From: an uncultured Lachnospiraceae bacterium
Lineage (GTDB): Bacteria > Bacillota > Clostridia > Lachnospirales > Lachnospiraceae
DNA: 64,000 bases
Assembly: GCA_947630025.1 (NCBI GenBank)
Contig: CANRFZ010000006.1
Span: 79,635 to 143,634, forward strand
Direction of reading: 5' to 3'
Shown piece after piece: positions 44,896 through 54,746 of this stretch. The notes beneath the pieces are model-generated. The model was not told where the DNA came from. It was given only the letters and a program-made list of their open reading frames with translations, and searched no databases. Both the position numbers and the translations under genes were made by a program. Every line of letters starts with the position of its first letter. Positions within the stretch are counted from its first letter, which is position 1.

Positions 44896-47016
44896 CTATG
44901 CCTCCTGTCCGTTCCCTGCCGCTTTCCTGCCGTTCTTTTTCCGCCGCGGCGCCGCTTCGCTCCGGGGCGCGGTCTGCGGCACATCTCTCGTCACATAGAC
45001 CGCCACGGTCCGGGGGCCGATGCTGACCTCCTGCAAAGGCGGCGCGGCATCCTCACGGTTCTCTGCCCCGGCGCCGATAGCCGTCTGGCTGCGGTCGGTG
45101 GAACAGTACAGTACCCATTCCTTCCCTTTCGGGAGCTGCGGCAGCCCCAGCTCATAAGCATTCCAGTGGAAATTGATCCCGATATAAAAGAGCGTTCCGT
45201 CCGCCTGTACGCTATCCTTTCCATCCGCCTGTCCGACATTCGCTATGCCCGCCTGCGTGTTATCCGTTCCATCCGTCCTTCCGGTATTCGACCTGTCTGC
45301 CTGTACCGCAGCGTCCGCCCGCACATCGCCGTAGCTGCCGCAGTACATCACGCCGACGCTCCTGCTGGCGGGGCTGGTATCGGGCCGCCACGCCTCCCTG
45401 CCGTGATAGGAGATGTCGGGATAGCCGCAGGACAGATAATCCATCCCGGACAAAGGCTTCCTGCTATGGAGAATCGCGTGCTCCCGGCGCAGTTTGATCA
45501 GCCGCTTCGTATATGCCAGCAGCTCGGCGCCGCTCTCCGTCATGTTCCATTTGATCCATCCCACCGCATTGTCCTGACAGTAGGGATTGTTGTTGCCCTC
45601 CTGAGAATTGGCAAACTCGTCGCCGCTATACAGAAGCGGCGTACCCTGTGACAGAAAAACGAGCGACATCGCATTTTTCATCTGGCGGAGCCGGAGGTCG
45701 CCTATCGCCTTCCGGCGGCTTCTGCCCTCCACGCCGCAGTTCCAACTGCAGTTATAGTCGGTGCCGTCCTGATTTTCCTCGCCGTTGGCCTCGTTGTGCT
45801 TGCGGTCGTAGGACACCAGATCGGCGAGACGCATCCCGTCCCATTTGGCGATATAGTTGATGATGCCGTTCTCCTCCCGGTTGTTGCGGATATGGTACAA
45901 AAGCTGGTTGACCATATTGTCGTCGCCCTTGATGCTTCTGCGCATATCGTAGAGGAAGCCGTCGTCCAGCCAGCCCAGCCGTCTGGTGTGCAGCATATAA
46001 TCGTCCTTTTCGGGTACATACTGTCTTGTGGTTAATAGCTTCGTCTCGCTGAGCAGCGGTTCTCTGGCGATCATCTCCACCGGCAGATCGATGCCCATAA
46101 TGTGAAAGCCGTCGATGTGGTACTCCAGCACCCAGTATTTCAGAATGTCCAATATCTGCACGGCGCCGGTTCCCGCCGGGAAATAAAACTGCATCAGCAC
46201 TTCGATGCCGTTTTGGTGCAGCGCCCTGACCATATTCTTATATTCCGTCACCGCATCCCGGCTATAGGAATAGCCGCTCTTTGGCACATAGTACAAGCCT
46301 TCCTGATAGCCCCAGTAATTCAGACGGAGCGCAGGTCTGCCCGTGCCTTCCGCCCCGGCCTGCCGCGCGGCGGGCTGCCTGCAGGAAGCCTGCGCCTGCT
46401 CCATCGTTTCCGGCACGGCGGGATAACGGTCCATCACTTCCTCGAACTCATAGGCCGGCATCAGCAGCACCGAGGTGATCCCCAGCTCCCGCAGATACGG
46501 AATCTTTTCGGTCAGGCCGAGAAACGTGCCCTTGTGCTCCACGCCGGAGGAGCGGTGCTTCGTAAAACCGCGCACATGAAGCGCATACAGGATCATATCT
46601 TCATACGGATAGCCGGGCATCCGGTCGTCCGCCCAGTCGTAGCCGCCGTCCGGAACTCTGCACCGGGCCGGTTTCTTTTTGACCACGCCGTATCTGCATG
46701 GATCGGCCAGCTCCCGGCAGTAGGCATCCTGCCAGATCTGCCCGCCGCAGTAAAACAGATAGCTGCACGTTCTGTCCCGATATCCCGCAAGCGTCATGGA
46801 ATACACTTCCCCCACGCGGCTCTCAGGCGGAAAAGGAATCCTGACGCCGTTATGATGCTTCCTGTCATACAGGATCACGCCGAACTCGCCGCCGTCCTTC
46901 TGCTTCGTCCGATCGCAGACCGCCGTGATCTGCAGCCCGTCCTCCCCAAAGAATACGCCGGGCGGGTATGCTTTTGCCTTGACTACGTTCCATTCTCTCT
47001 GCATAGCGCTCTCCAT
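44896..47016 (-). CDS. GH13 isoamylase/debranching-like protein lacking catalytic residues
   Basis: 706 aa. Starts with a carbohydrate-binding-like region, then a GlgX/isoamylase barrel: LNYWGYQEGLYYVPKSGYSY, LEYHIDGFHIMGID, IAKWDGMRLADLVSYDRKHNE, LSQGTPLLYSGDEFANSQ. The normal region I Asp/His block is replaced by LMQFYFPAG; the nucleophile Asp of GFRFD is Met307; region IV His-Asp is Trp-Asp. It probably binds alpha-glucan without cleaving it. Near residues 555-600 there is a polar insert with repeated QADG/QADR motifs. An alternative start is the ATG at 47004. Confidence 0.8.
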   Translation of the reverse strand: MESAMQREWNVVKAKAYPPGVFFGEDGLQITAVCDRTKQKDGGEFGVILYDRKHHNGVRIPFPPESRVGEVYSMTLAGYRDRTCSYLFYCGGQIWQDAYCRELADPCRYGVVKKKPARCRVPDGGYDWADDRMPGYPYEDMILYALHVRGFTKHRSSGVEHKGTFLGLTEKIPYLRELGITSVLLMPAYEFEEVMDRYPAVPETMEQAQASCRQPAARQAGAEGTGRPALRLNYWGYQEGLYYVPKSGYSYSRDAVTEYKNMVRALHQNGIEVLMQFYFPAGTGAVQILDILKYWVLEYHIDGFHIMGIDLPVEMIAREPLLSETKLLTTRQYVPEKDDYMLHTRRLGWLDDGFLYDMRRSIKGDDNMVNQLLYHIRNNREENGIINYIAKWDGMRLADLVSYDRKHNEANGEENQDGTDYNCSWNCGVEGRSRRKAIGDLRLRQMKNAMSLVFLSQGTPLLYSGDEFANSQEGNNNPYCQDNAVGWIKWNMTESGAELLAYTKRLIKLRREHAILHSRKPLSGMDYLSCGYPDISYHGREAWRPDTSPASRSVGVMYCGSYGDVRADAAVQADRSNTGRTDGTDNTQAGIANVGQADGKDSVQADGTLFYIGINFHWNAYELGLPQLPKGKEWVLYCSTDRSQTAIGAGAENREDAAPPLQEVSIGPRTVAVYVTRDVPQTAPRSEAAPRRKKNGRKAAGNGQEA

Positions 47017-47068
47017 TCAGTCTCCATACGAACGTATTTGCCATTATCGCTGTTCCTATTTTATCATA

Positions 47069-47158
47069 TCTCTGATGCCAGTATCGTAAATCATCCCGGA
47101 AGAATTGCGGAGCAATTCTTTAGGAACAGGCTGCTGAGCCTGTTCCTATTTTACCATA
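47069..47158 (-). repeat. Hairpin repeat, copy D
   Basis: 90-bp unit, identical to copy E by eye, 52 bp upstream of the GH13 start. The 18 bp before it (47051-47068) match the end of another unit, so a third copy was probably present. Confidence 0.92.
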
Positions 47159-47248
47159 TCTCTGATGCCAGTATCGTAAATCATCCCGGAAGAATTGCGG
47201 AGCAATTCTTTAGGAACAGGCTGCTGAGCCTGTTCCTATTTTACCATA
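47159..47248 (-). repeat. Hairpin repeat, copy E
   Basis: Tandem with copy D. Hairpins GAATTGC-GGA-GCAATTC and AGGAACAGGCT-GCTG-AGCCTGTTCCT. Confidence 0.92.
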
Positions 47249-47284
47249 GATTCTCATTTTTCTAAACAAAAAAATATTTCCGCA

Positions 47285-47313
47285 TTGAATCTCCCGCTCT
47301 TTTTCTGTAAAAT
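47285..47313 (+). promoter_or_regulatory. Sigma-A type promoter of the DUF1292 gene
   Basis: TTGAAT, 17-bp spacer, TAAAAT, 32 bp before the start codon. Confidence 0.65.
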
Positions 47314-47345
47314 AAAGGTATTCCAGTAGAAAAGGAGGCGGTTTT

Positions 47346-47711
47346 ATGGGACACGACAACGCGCATGACGAAAATACCGGCTATGATGCGGAGGAAATGA
47401 CAGTGGATCTGGATCTGGAGGACGGCACCACCGTCACCTGCGCCGTCATTACGATTCTGACGGTGGACGGACGCGACTATATCGCGCTGCTCCCGCTGGA
47501 CGAAAACGGCGACAACAACGACGGGGAAGTCTGGTTTTACCGTTATAGCGAGAATCCCGACGATGCCAACGAGGAACCCGAACTGGCATATATCGACGAC
47601 GACGAAGAATACGAGGCCGTGGCGGACGCCTTTGACGAATATCTGGACGCCGCGGAGTTTGACGAACTGATGGAAGAAGACGGAGAAGAAGGGGAAGACG
47701 GCGCGGACTGA
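47346..47711 (+). CDS. DUF1292 domain protein
   Basis: 121 aa, very acidic. VTCAVITILTVDGRDYIALLPL and the VWFYRY strand followed by a helical FDEYLDAAEFDELM tail match DUF1292, a small conserved Firmicutes family of unknown role. GGAGG is 7 nt before the ATG. Alone between its promoter and the convergent helicase gene. Confidence 0.85.
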   Translation: MGHDNAHDENTGYDAEEMTVDLDLEDGTTVTCAVITILTVDGRDYIALLPLDENGDNNDGEVWFYRYSENPDDANEEPELAYIDDDEEYEAVADAFDEYLDAAEFDELMEEDGEEGEDGAD

Positions 47712-47732
47712 GCGGGCAGCCCGGCGCATCCT

Positions 47733-49601
47733 CTACTCCAGCAGACATTTCAGGAAGCGGGAAGGCATATCTTTCCCGCTTTTTCCATAATAAGCCGCGA
47801 TGTGGAGCTCCTGCTTCGCCCGCGTCATCGCCACATAGAACATCCGCCGCTCCTCCTCGATTTCCTCCGGGGTGGCGGCCTTGAGCGAGGGGAGCCTGCC
47901 GTCCTGACAGTCCGGCAGAATCACCGTCTCAAATTCCAATCCTTTGGAGCCGTGCATCGTCAAAAGCGACAGGCCGCGCTCCGCCGTGTCTGTGTCTTTT
48001 CCGCCGCGGGGTATCGCTTCTTCGTATTGACTGATATAGTCATCCAACTGCCGCAGGCTATGAAACCCCGACGCCAGCTCCTGAAACACCTGCGCGACTC
48101 CCAGATACTCCTTCGCTTTCTCTGCGCCATACTTATCGGTCAAATATCTGTCGTAGCCGATCACCCGGCGGACATAGTGGATCTGCAGATGGGGTTTTCT
48201 GCCCTTCATGGCGTCCAGATCGTCAAACAGACGCCGCACCGCCTTCTGTATGCCGGGCGCGTCCGCATAATACGCCAGGAGTTTCTTCTCCGTGATCCCT
48301 TCCGGCGCCGCAGACGCCGTCGAAACACAGTCCCTTTTCAGATAGCGGACGGGGCGGTTCATGATGCGCAGGAAATACCGTCTCTCCCGCACACCGTCCG
48401 CCAGCGTCAGGTATGCCATCAGATCCCGGACGACAAAGTGGTCGTAGGGATTCTGCGCTTTTTCCTTCATCGTATAGGGCAGCCCTGCCCCGCGGAAACG
48501 CTGCGCCCACACCGCGCAGTCATAGTTCGTCCGGCAGATCACGGCGCAGTCCGCAAGCCGTCCCGCCTGCTTTTTGGCTGCCAGAAGGGACAATAGCTCC
48601 CGGCACTGTTCTTCCTCACTGTCGCACAGATGGAGCCGCAGGCCCTCTCCCATTTCGTGCACCGCGCGGATCTCCTTGGGCATCCGGCGGCGGTTCTCTC
48701 CGATCACTCTGCCGGCGGCGTCCACAATCTGTCTGCCGCAGCGGTAGTTCGTATTGAGAAAAACCGTCGCCGCCTCCGGGTAATCCCGCAGAAACATCTG
48801 CATACTGTCAGGGCTGGCACCGCGGAAGCCGTAGACGGACTGGTCATCATCCCCGACGATAAAAAGATTGTGCTCCGGCGCGGCCAGAAGCCGGATCATC
48901 TCATACTGCTCCGGCGAGATGTCCTGAAATTCATCGATCAAAATGTGCCGAAACTGCGCCTGCCACTGTCCTAGCGCGCCCGCATCCTGCGTCAGCACGC
49001 TGCGGCAGTGCCGCGTGATGCCGTCGAAATCCGTCTGCCGGCATTCCGCCAGACAGGACTCGTATTCCTTGGCCAGAAAGACAATATCCTCCTGCCGCAG
49101 TTCCCGTAGCGGCAGCGCCGGGAGGCTGCGTCCCTGCAGGCAGCCGTCCATGCAGGAGACGATCTCTCCCAGATCTTCCTCCCGCACGCAGGCGAAACGG
49201 TTGTGCAGACGCAGGATCTGCCTGATCCGTTTTCTTTTTTCAGATTCCGTAATGACGGTATAGCCGCGGTACTGCGGCGACTGTCTCAAAATATGATAGA
49301 ATACGGCGTGAAAAGTGCCGAACCTCACCGGTGGTCTGTCCGGTTCGGTGAGACGAAAGAAGCGCTCCTGCATTTCAAGCGCTGCCGCTTTCGTAAAAGT
49401 GATGACTAGAATATGTGACGGTTCTACGCCCTGACGGACGAGGCTTCTGATGCGCTCTACGATGACAAAGGTCTTACCGCTGCCCGGCCCTGCGAACACC
49501 CTCGCGGGGCCGGCGGTATGACTGATCGCGGCCTGCTGCGCCGGATCAGGGGTTCTCTCACTCGCCTTTGAGCTTGGCGATGCCCCTGCGGATTCTGGCA
49601 A
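47733..49601 (-). CDS. UvrD/PcrA-type superfamily 1 helicase, short form
   Basis: 622 aa, about 100 shorter than PcrA. Walker [12 protein letters not shown], motif Ia [12 protein letters not shown], Walker [14 protein letters not shown], motif [15 protein letters not shown], motif [17 protein letters not shown] and motif VI ALTRAKQEL-type (AMTRAKQEL). The start is a TTG at 49601 with AGGA 8 nt upstream, inside the 3' end of gltX (44-bp overlap). No in-frame ATG was found nearby. Probably a repair or recombination helicase distinct from the housekeeping PcrA. Confidence 0.88.
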   Translation of the reverse strand: MPESAGASPSSKASERTPDPAQQAAISHTAGPARVFAGPGSGKTFVIVERIRSLVRQGVEPSHILVITFTKAAALEMQERFFRLTEPDRPPVRFGTFHAVFYHILRQSPQYRGYTVITESEKRKRIRQILRLHNRFACVREEDLGEIVSCMDGCLQGRSLPALPLRELRQEDIVFLAKEYESCLAECRQTDFDGITRHCRSVLTQDAGALGQWQAQFRHILIDEFQDISPEQYEMIRLLAAPEHNLFIVGDDDQSVYGFRGASPDSMQMFLRDYPEAATVFLNTNYRCGRQIVDAAGRVIGENRRRMPKEIRAVHEMGEGLRLHLCDSEEEQCRELLSLLAAKKQAGRLADCAVICRTNYDCAVWAQRFRGAGLPYTMKEKAQNPYDHFVVRDLMAYLTLADGVRERRYFLRIMNRPVRYLKRDCVSTASAAPEGITEKKLLAYYADAPGIQKAVRRLFDDLDAMKGRKPHLQIHYVRRVIGYDRYLTDKYGAEKAKEYLGVAQVFQELASGFHSLRQLDDYISQYEEAIPRGGKDTDTAERGLSLLTMHGSKGLEFETVILPDCQDGRLPSLKAATPEEIEEERRMFYVAMTRAKQELHIAAYYGKSGKDMPSRFLKCLLE

Positions 49602-51018
49602 GAGATTCTTCCTTTCCGAGTATTTCCATAATCTCCGTCGCTCCCGCGGGCGTCATCTGTCTGCCCGACACGGCAGTGCGCACCGGCCACATCACATATC
49701 CGTTTTTGCAGTCTTTTTCCGCCACATAAGAAAGAAGCGTCTGATACAGCGCGTCGTTGTTGTAATCGTCCTGCCCCTCCAGCAGCGGCAGCACTTCCGT
49801 CAGCACGGCTAACGACGACTCCGCCGTGGTCTTCATCTTCTTATGGGTATACATCTCCACGTCATACTCCGGAAGCTCCTCAAAGAAGCCGACCATCTCC
49901 GGAATATCCGGGAAAACTTCTATTCTGGTCTTGACCATCGCGGCGATCTTTTTCAGATCCAGATCCTTCGTGATGGCCTGCCGCAGATAGGGCTCCGCCA
50001 TCTCATAGAACCGGTCGAAATCCATCGCTTTCAAATATTCGCCGTTCATCCAGCGCAGCTTCACGATGTCAAACACCGCCGGAGATTTGCTGATCCTGTG
50101 GTAGTCAAACTCCTTAATCAGCTCGTCCAGCGTAAAAAACTCGCGGTTGTCCTCCGGGCTCCATCCCAGCAGCGCGATGTAGTTGACGATTGCCTCCGTC
50201 ACAAAGCCCTGCTCCAGCAGGTCTTCAAAGGACGAATGCCCGCTCCGCTTAGACAGTTTCTTGTGGTTCTCGTCCGTGATCAGCGGCAGATGCACATACA
50301 CCGGCACTTCCCAGCCGAACGCCTCATACAACCGCACATACTTAGGGGACGACGAGATGTACTCGTTGCCCCTGACCACATGGGTAATGTTCATCGTGTG
50401 GTCGTCCACCACATTGGCAAAATTATACGTGGGATAGCCGTCGGATTTGATCAGGATCATATCGTCCAGCTCTGCATTGTCCACCGTGATGTCTCCGTAG
50501 AGCTCGTCGTGGAACGTCGTCGTTCCCTCCGTGGGGTTGTTCTGCCGGATGACATAGGGCTTCCCCGCCGCCAGATTGGAGGCGATCTCCTCCGGAGACA
50601 GGCCGAGGCAGTGCTTGTCGTATATCGTGATCTCCTTGCCCTCCACGACCTCGGTTTTCAGCGAAGCAAGCCGCTCCCTGTCACAGAAGCAGTAATACGC
50701 CTCGCCCTTGTCGATCAGCTCCTTGGCATACTTCATATAGATGCCGGTCTTCATGCGCTCGCTCTGCACATAGGGGCCGTATCCGCCGTCTTTGTCCGGG
50801 CCCTCGTCGGGCACCAGCCCCGTCTCCTGCAGCGTGCGGTATATGAGATCCGTCGCGCCCTCCACGAACCGCTCCTGATCCGTATCTTCTATCCGCAGCA
50901 TAAAATCGCCGCCCGCGTGCTTTGCAATCAGAAACTCATACAACGCAGACCGCAGATTGCCGACGTGCATTTTCCCGGTAGGGCTGGGCGCATAGCGCGT
51001 TCTTATTTTTGTACTCAT
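49558..51018 (-). CDS. gltX: Glutamyl-tRNA synthetase
   Basis: 486 aa. HIGH-type motif [15 protein letters not shown] at residues 10-24 and KLSKRSGH as the KMSKS-type motif. Length is normal. The last 44 bp overlap the helicase start. Confidence 0.96.
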   Translation of the reverse strand: MSTKIRTRYAPSPTGKMHVGNLRSALYEFLIAKHAGGDFMLRIEDTDQERFVEGATDLIYRTLQETGLVPDEGPDKDGGYGPYVQSERMKTGIYMKYAKELIDKGEAYYCFCDRERLASLKTEVVEGKEITIYDKHCLGLSPEEIASNLAAGKPYVIRQNNPTEGTTTFHDELYGDITVDNAELDDMILIKSDGYPTYNFANVVDDHTMNITHVVRGNEYISSSPKYVRLYEAFGWEVPVYVHLPLITDENHKKLSKRSGHSSFEDLLEQGFVTEAIVNYIALLGWSPEDNREFFTLDELIKEFDYHRISKSPAVFDIVKLRWMNGEYLKAMDFDRFYEMAEPYLRQAITKDLDLKKIAAMVKTRIEVFPDIPEMVGFFEELPEYDVEMYTHKKMKTTAESSLAVLTEVLPLLEGQDDYNNDALYQTLLSYVAEKDCKNGYVMWPVRTAVSGRQMTPAGATEIMEILGKEESLARIRRGIAKLKGE

Positions 51019-51066
51019 AATGCCTCCTTCTCATGCGGCTTCTCCGCCGCATCCGCATATCTGTCG

Positions 51067-52545
51067 TCACTCCCTGTCGGGTATCCGCTTGGCAGCCGCA
51101 TTCTTAAACGAATCCAACGCCTTCTGCGCCGCCGGGATCGAGATGTTGGTGCCGGCGCCCGCGATACAGCCGCCGGGACACGCCATCCCCTCTATCAGGC
51201 AGCCGTTCTTCTTGCCGGCCTTGGCTAACATCAGCATCTTTTTGCACTCGGAAAGGCTCTCCGCGTGTTCGATGTTCACTTCCACATCGGGGTAATATTC
51301 GCGCACGCACTCCTCGATGGCGTTCGCCACGCCTCCCGCCACGCCGTAGCCGCGTCCCGCGCCGGTAGCGCCGTCCAGCTCGTCCGCCGCCTGTATCTGC
51401 TCCGGCAGAATGCCCCTGGCCTCGAAGATGCCCGCCAGCTCCTCAAACGTGATGACGAAATCCACATCCGAGCGGATCGTCCTGCGGGACGCCTCCAGCT
51501 TCTTGGACGCGCAGGGCCCGATAAAGACGACCATCGCGTCGGGGTGATCCCGCTTGATGATCCGCGCCGTGGCCACCATCGGCGTCAGCGCATTCGATAT
51601 CTTGTCGATGGTCTCCGGGAAAAAGCGCTTCGCCAGAACCGCCCAAGACGGGCAGCAGGATGTCAGGCTGAACGGCAGATTCCCCGTCGCCACTTCTTTG
51701 GCATAGTGCTCCGCCTCCGCCATGGCGCCGCAGTCGGCGCCCAGAGCCGTCTCGTACACATCATAGAAGCCCAGTTCTTTTAACGCGGTCTTTAACATAT
51801 CCGGCGTTACGTCCGGGCCGAACTGTCCCGCAAACGCAGGGGCAACCTGCGCGATGATCTTCCGGTCGGACTGCATCGCGCGGATCAACTGGAAGATCTG
51901 CGATTTATCCGCAATCGCGCCGAAAGGACAGTTGACCATGCACTGCCCGCAGGATACGCACAGATCGTTGTCGATCACCGCCCTGCCCTTTTCGTCGTTC
52001 TTAATGGCCCCCACGCCGCAGGCGCCCGCGCAGGGCCTCACCTGATGAGAGATGGCGTCGTAAGGACAGACCGCTTTGCACTTACCGCATCTTACGCATT
52101 TTTCCTGATCGATAACGGATCTGCCGTTCTGCATCGAGATCGCGCCCCGGGGACATACCTCGCGGCACGGATGCGCCACGCAGCCCATACACTTGTCCGT
52201 CACCTGATAGCGGTTTTCCGGGCAGGCGTTGCACGCCGAGGGAATCACCTGCATCAGCGGCGGCTCATAGTATTTCTCGGAGATATTGCTCTCCTCCAGC
52301 CCCTGCGTCAGATGGACGGGCCGATTCTCCGGACGCAGCGACAATCCCATGGCAAGCCGTATCCGCTCGCGGACGATCGCCCTCTCCCGGTAGATATTCT
52401 GGTATTGCGACTCGTCGTAATCTACGATCTTGTACGGAAGCGCCTCCACATCGTCTATTAAATTGTCCGAATGGTACGCCAGATCCGCCACCTCTTTGAA
52501 AATGCGGCGGCGCGTTCTGCGCACCTGTGTGTCGATTCCTCTCAT
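51067..52545 (-). CDS. Monomeric [FeFe]-hydrogenase, group B type
   Basis: 492 aa. The N-terminal half has 4Fe-4S motifs CNACPENRYQVTDKCMGC, CVRCGKCKAVCPYD and CVSCGQCMVNCPFG. The H-cluster domain has all three signatures: TSCCPSW, GPCASKK and EGMACPGGC (with GAG rather than GGG after it). No NADH-binding subunits lie nearby, consistent with a ferredoxin-linked or sensory enzyme. The maturation genes hydEFG are not in the window. Confidence 0.87.
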   Translation of the reverse strand: MRGIDTQVRRTRRRIFKEVADLAYHSDNLIDDVEALPYKIVDYDESQYQNIYRERAIVRERIRLAMGLSLRPENRPVHLTQGLEESNISEKYYEPPLMQVIPSACNACPENRYQVTDKCMGCVAHPCREVCPRGAISMQNGRSVIDQEKCVRCGKCKAVCPYDAISHQVRPCAGACGVGAIKNDEKGRAVIDNDLCVSCGQCMVNCPFGAIADKSQIFQLIRAMQSDRKIIAQVAPAFAGQFGPDVTPDMLKTALKELGFYDVYETALGADCGAMAEAEHYAKEVATGNLPFSLTSCCPSWAVLAKRFFPETIDKISNALTPMVATARIIKRDHPDAMVVFIGPCASKKLEASRRTIRSDVDFVITFEELAGIFEARGILPEQIQAADELDGATGAGRGYGVAGGVANAIEECVREYYPDVEVNIEHAESLSECKKMLMLAKAGKKNGCLIEGMACPGGCIAGAGTNISIPAAQKALDSFKNAAAKRIPDRE

Positions 52546-52613
52546 GATGCCATCCTCTGTGTTAATCTTTTCACAAATCTATTCTGACATAAACAGGCAC
52601 GGAAAGCAAGAGA

Positions 52614-54746
52614 TTATTTCCTCCTGCGCCGGAACCAGATGACGGCTCCGGCTGCCAGACAGCCGATGGGAACGACAAAGATCAGCAGGGCCGCCGTCAC
52701 ATACACTGCCGCCGCGCTGAAGGCCAGATTGCCGATCTCGTAATACTTGACGGGGATGCTCACGGAAACGTCCCGATCCGCCAGCGCCGCCATCATACTG
52801 CCAAACAGCTTCATGTTATAGCCGGGCACGAAATCGTCCACTTCCGCCGTAAACATCTGCTCCGTCGCCACAATGACGGCCAGAGACGTCTGCTCTCCCG
52901 CCGGCTTCTCCGCCTCCAGCGCGATGACGAAAGGCCCCGGCGCGTCGCCTTCGCCCTGCCGGTACAGATCGTACTCGCTCTGTATGTTCATGATATCCGC
53001 CTTGCTGAAAGAGGCGTCGCTGCTCCTAAGAAGCGCCTGATAGCGGATGTCCTCCGAATCCTCGTCATAGAGCAGGCCCCTGCAGTCCGGTGCAAACACC
53101 GTTCCGTTATAGACGCTGGCCGTCATGTCGGTATATTCCACCGCCGGGAACAGATCCAGCGGCGACTGGTAATAATAGTTCCTGTCGCCCTCGACGATCA
53201 CGCCGTCCACCAGCGACACACCGTAATAGGCGAGGATCTGCTCGAAATTGCTCATGGAAACGTCCGTCCATGTCGGGATGATCAGCGCGTTACCGCCCCG
53301 GTCAAGGAAATCCAATATCTTCTGTACGTCGTCCTCCGAGTAATCGGCCACCGGAGCATTCAGAATCACGCCATAGGCGTCGTCGGGCACCGCATCTACC
53401 GTATAGAGCGCCAGATCCTCGCAGTCGATGTTCTCTTTGCGCAGGGCGCCCAGAAAACGGTCGTCAAACGGCCTTTCATTGTGGCCCACGATCGTGTAGA
53501 ACTTAGGAAGGCCGTCCAGCGACACGCGGGCGATGGCGGAAACAATCTGCCCTTCGCCGTCATACCCCACCAGCTCGCTTTCTCCCGTATAATAATCGGT
53601 GGAATACAGATAGATGTCGGTGTAGTCCACCACCGTACTGCCCGCCGCGCCCTCGACAATCAGACTGTTCGTGGCCGGCTGCACCTCCGTGTATTTATAG
53701 TAAAACTTAGGATTGGACATCGGATTGATATACTCGATCCGGATATGGCCGGAATAACTGCTGATCTGCTGCAGCGTCCTGTCCAGATCCACATCTTTGG
53801 CGTTCTCGTCGTTCAGCACATAGACCGTCACGTCCTGCGTCAGCCCGGTCAAGAGCTGCTTCGTCTCATCCGAGAGTGTAAACATATCGTTGACCGTGAT
53901 ATCGTAAGCGATATACTGATCCGGAATCAGGGTGACTCCCCAGTTGACCAGTACAGTCAGCGCCGCCCCGACGACGATATGGAAAATACTGTAGGCGCCT
54001 ATCCTGCGTCCGCGCCCCGCCATGGCATAACGGCGTTTCTGAATGGACTGCACCGTGCAGAACAGCAGAAAGAGCACGGCGGTCACATAATAGACCACTG
54101 AACCGATCTGGAAATAACCGGAACAGAGCGCGTCAAACCGGCCTACCATGTCAAAGCAGCCCAGAATCCGGACAACGATATCCGCCAAAGCAGACTTTCC
54201 GAAAGAAGAAATCAGGCTGCACAGGCCCGCCATCACATATCCCAGATACATGACGGCCAGCGTCAGCACCGCCGAAATCACCACGCTCTCCGTCAGCGAC
54301 GACAGGAACAGTCCCACCGCCAGTCCCAGACATCCGTACAGGAAAAATCCCAGCAGAGATGTGTAGGACAACCCGGCCTGAAAACGGCCCGCCATCATCA
54401 GGATGGGCGGCGTCAGCCCAAATATGGCCAGCGGAATGGCAAACACCGTAACCAACGCCAGATATTTGCCCCAGACAATTCCCCACACCGAAACGGGCGA
54501 CGTCAGGATAAGCTGATCCGTCTTGTATTTTTTCTCCTCGGAAAGGGAGCGCATGGTCAGAACGGGGATCGTAAACACCACCAGAAAAATGACCATCTGC
54601 AGCATATAGGACAGTGTCGGATAGCCCACCAGCATATTGCTCAGGACAAAATAGAGCCCCATCACGGCAAACATCACCGCCAGATACAGCCAGCCCACAA
54701 AGGAATGGAAAAATGCCCGGACTTCTCTCTTATAAATCGCTCTCAT
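52614..54746 (-). CDS. ABC exporter permease fused to a GldG-like domain
   Basis: 710 aa from the ATG at 54746 (MRAIYKREVRAFFHS), with GGAGG 6 nt upstream. Residues about 1-240 form a GldF-like six-helix permease (LYLAVMFAVMGLYFV, MRSLSEEKKYKTDQLILTSPVS). One more helix leads into a large extracytoplasmic GldG/ABC-type-uncharacterised domain (about 275-670), and a last helix with a basic tail (WFRRRRK) ends it. It overlaps the ATPase gene by 17 bp. The substrate is unknown; in Bacteroidetes Gld proteins serve gliding, which is unlikely here. Confidence 0.85.
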   Translation of the reverse strand: MRAIYKREVRAFFHSFVGWLYLAVMFAVMGLYFVLSNMLVGYPTLSYMLQMVIFLVVFTIPVLTMRSLSEEKKYKTDQLILTSPVSVWGIVWGKYLALVTVFAIPLAIFGLTPPILMMAGRFQAGLSYTSLLGFFLYGCLGLAVGLFLSSLTESVVISAVLTLAVMYLGYVMAGLCSLISSFGKSALADIVVRILGCFDMVGRFDALCSGYFQIGSVVYYVTAVLFLLFCTVQSIQKRRYAMAGRGRRIGAYSIFHIVVGAALTVLVNWGVTLIPDQYIAYDITVNDMFTLSDETKQLLTGLTQDVTVYVLNDENAKDVDLDRTLQQISSYSGHIRIEYINPMSNPKFYYKYTEVQPATNSLIVEGAAGSTVVDYTDIYLYSTDYYTGESELVGYDGEGQIVSAIARVSLDGLPKFYTIVGHNERPFDDRFLGALRKENIDCEDLALYTVDAVPDDAYGVILNAPVADYSEDDVQKILDFLDRGGNALIIPTWTDVSMSNFEQILAYYGVSLVDGVIVEGDRNYYYQSPLDLFPAVEYTDMTASVYNGTVFAPDCRGLLYDEDSEDIRYQALLRSSDASFSKADIMNIQSEYDLYRQGEGDAPGPFVIALEAEKPAGEQTSLAVIVATEQMFTAEVDDFVPGYNMKLFGSMMAALADRDVSVSIPVKYYEIGNLAFSAAAVYVTAALLIFVVPIGCLAAGAVIWFRRRRK

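Noticed and set aside
46145..46162. 18-bp exact match to the kinase/LytTR junction at 35811
   Set aside because: Both copies encode Val-Gln-Ile-Leu-Asp-Ile in the same frame and orientation, so convergence of codons is a sufficient explanation; kept only as a note under the breakpoint finding.
46102..47265. 387-aa plus-strand frame over the GH13 gene
   Set aside because: Antisense shadow of a conserved gene that runs into the 90-bp repeats, giving duplicated peptide stretches.
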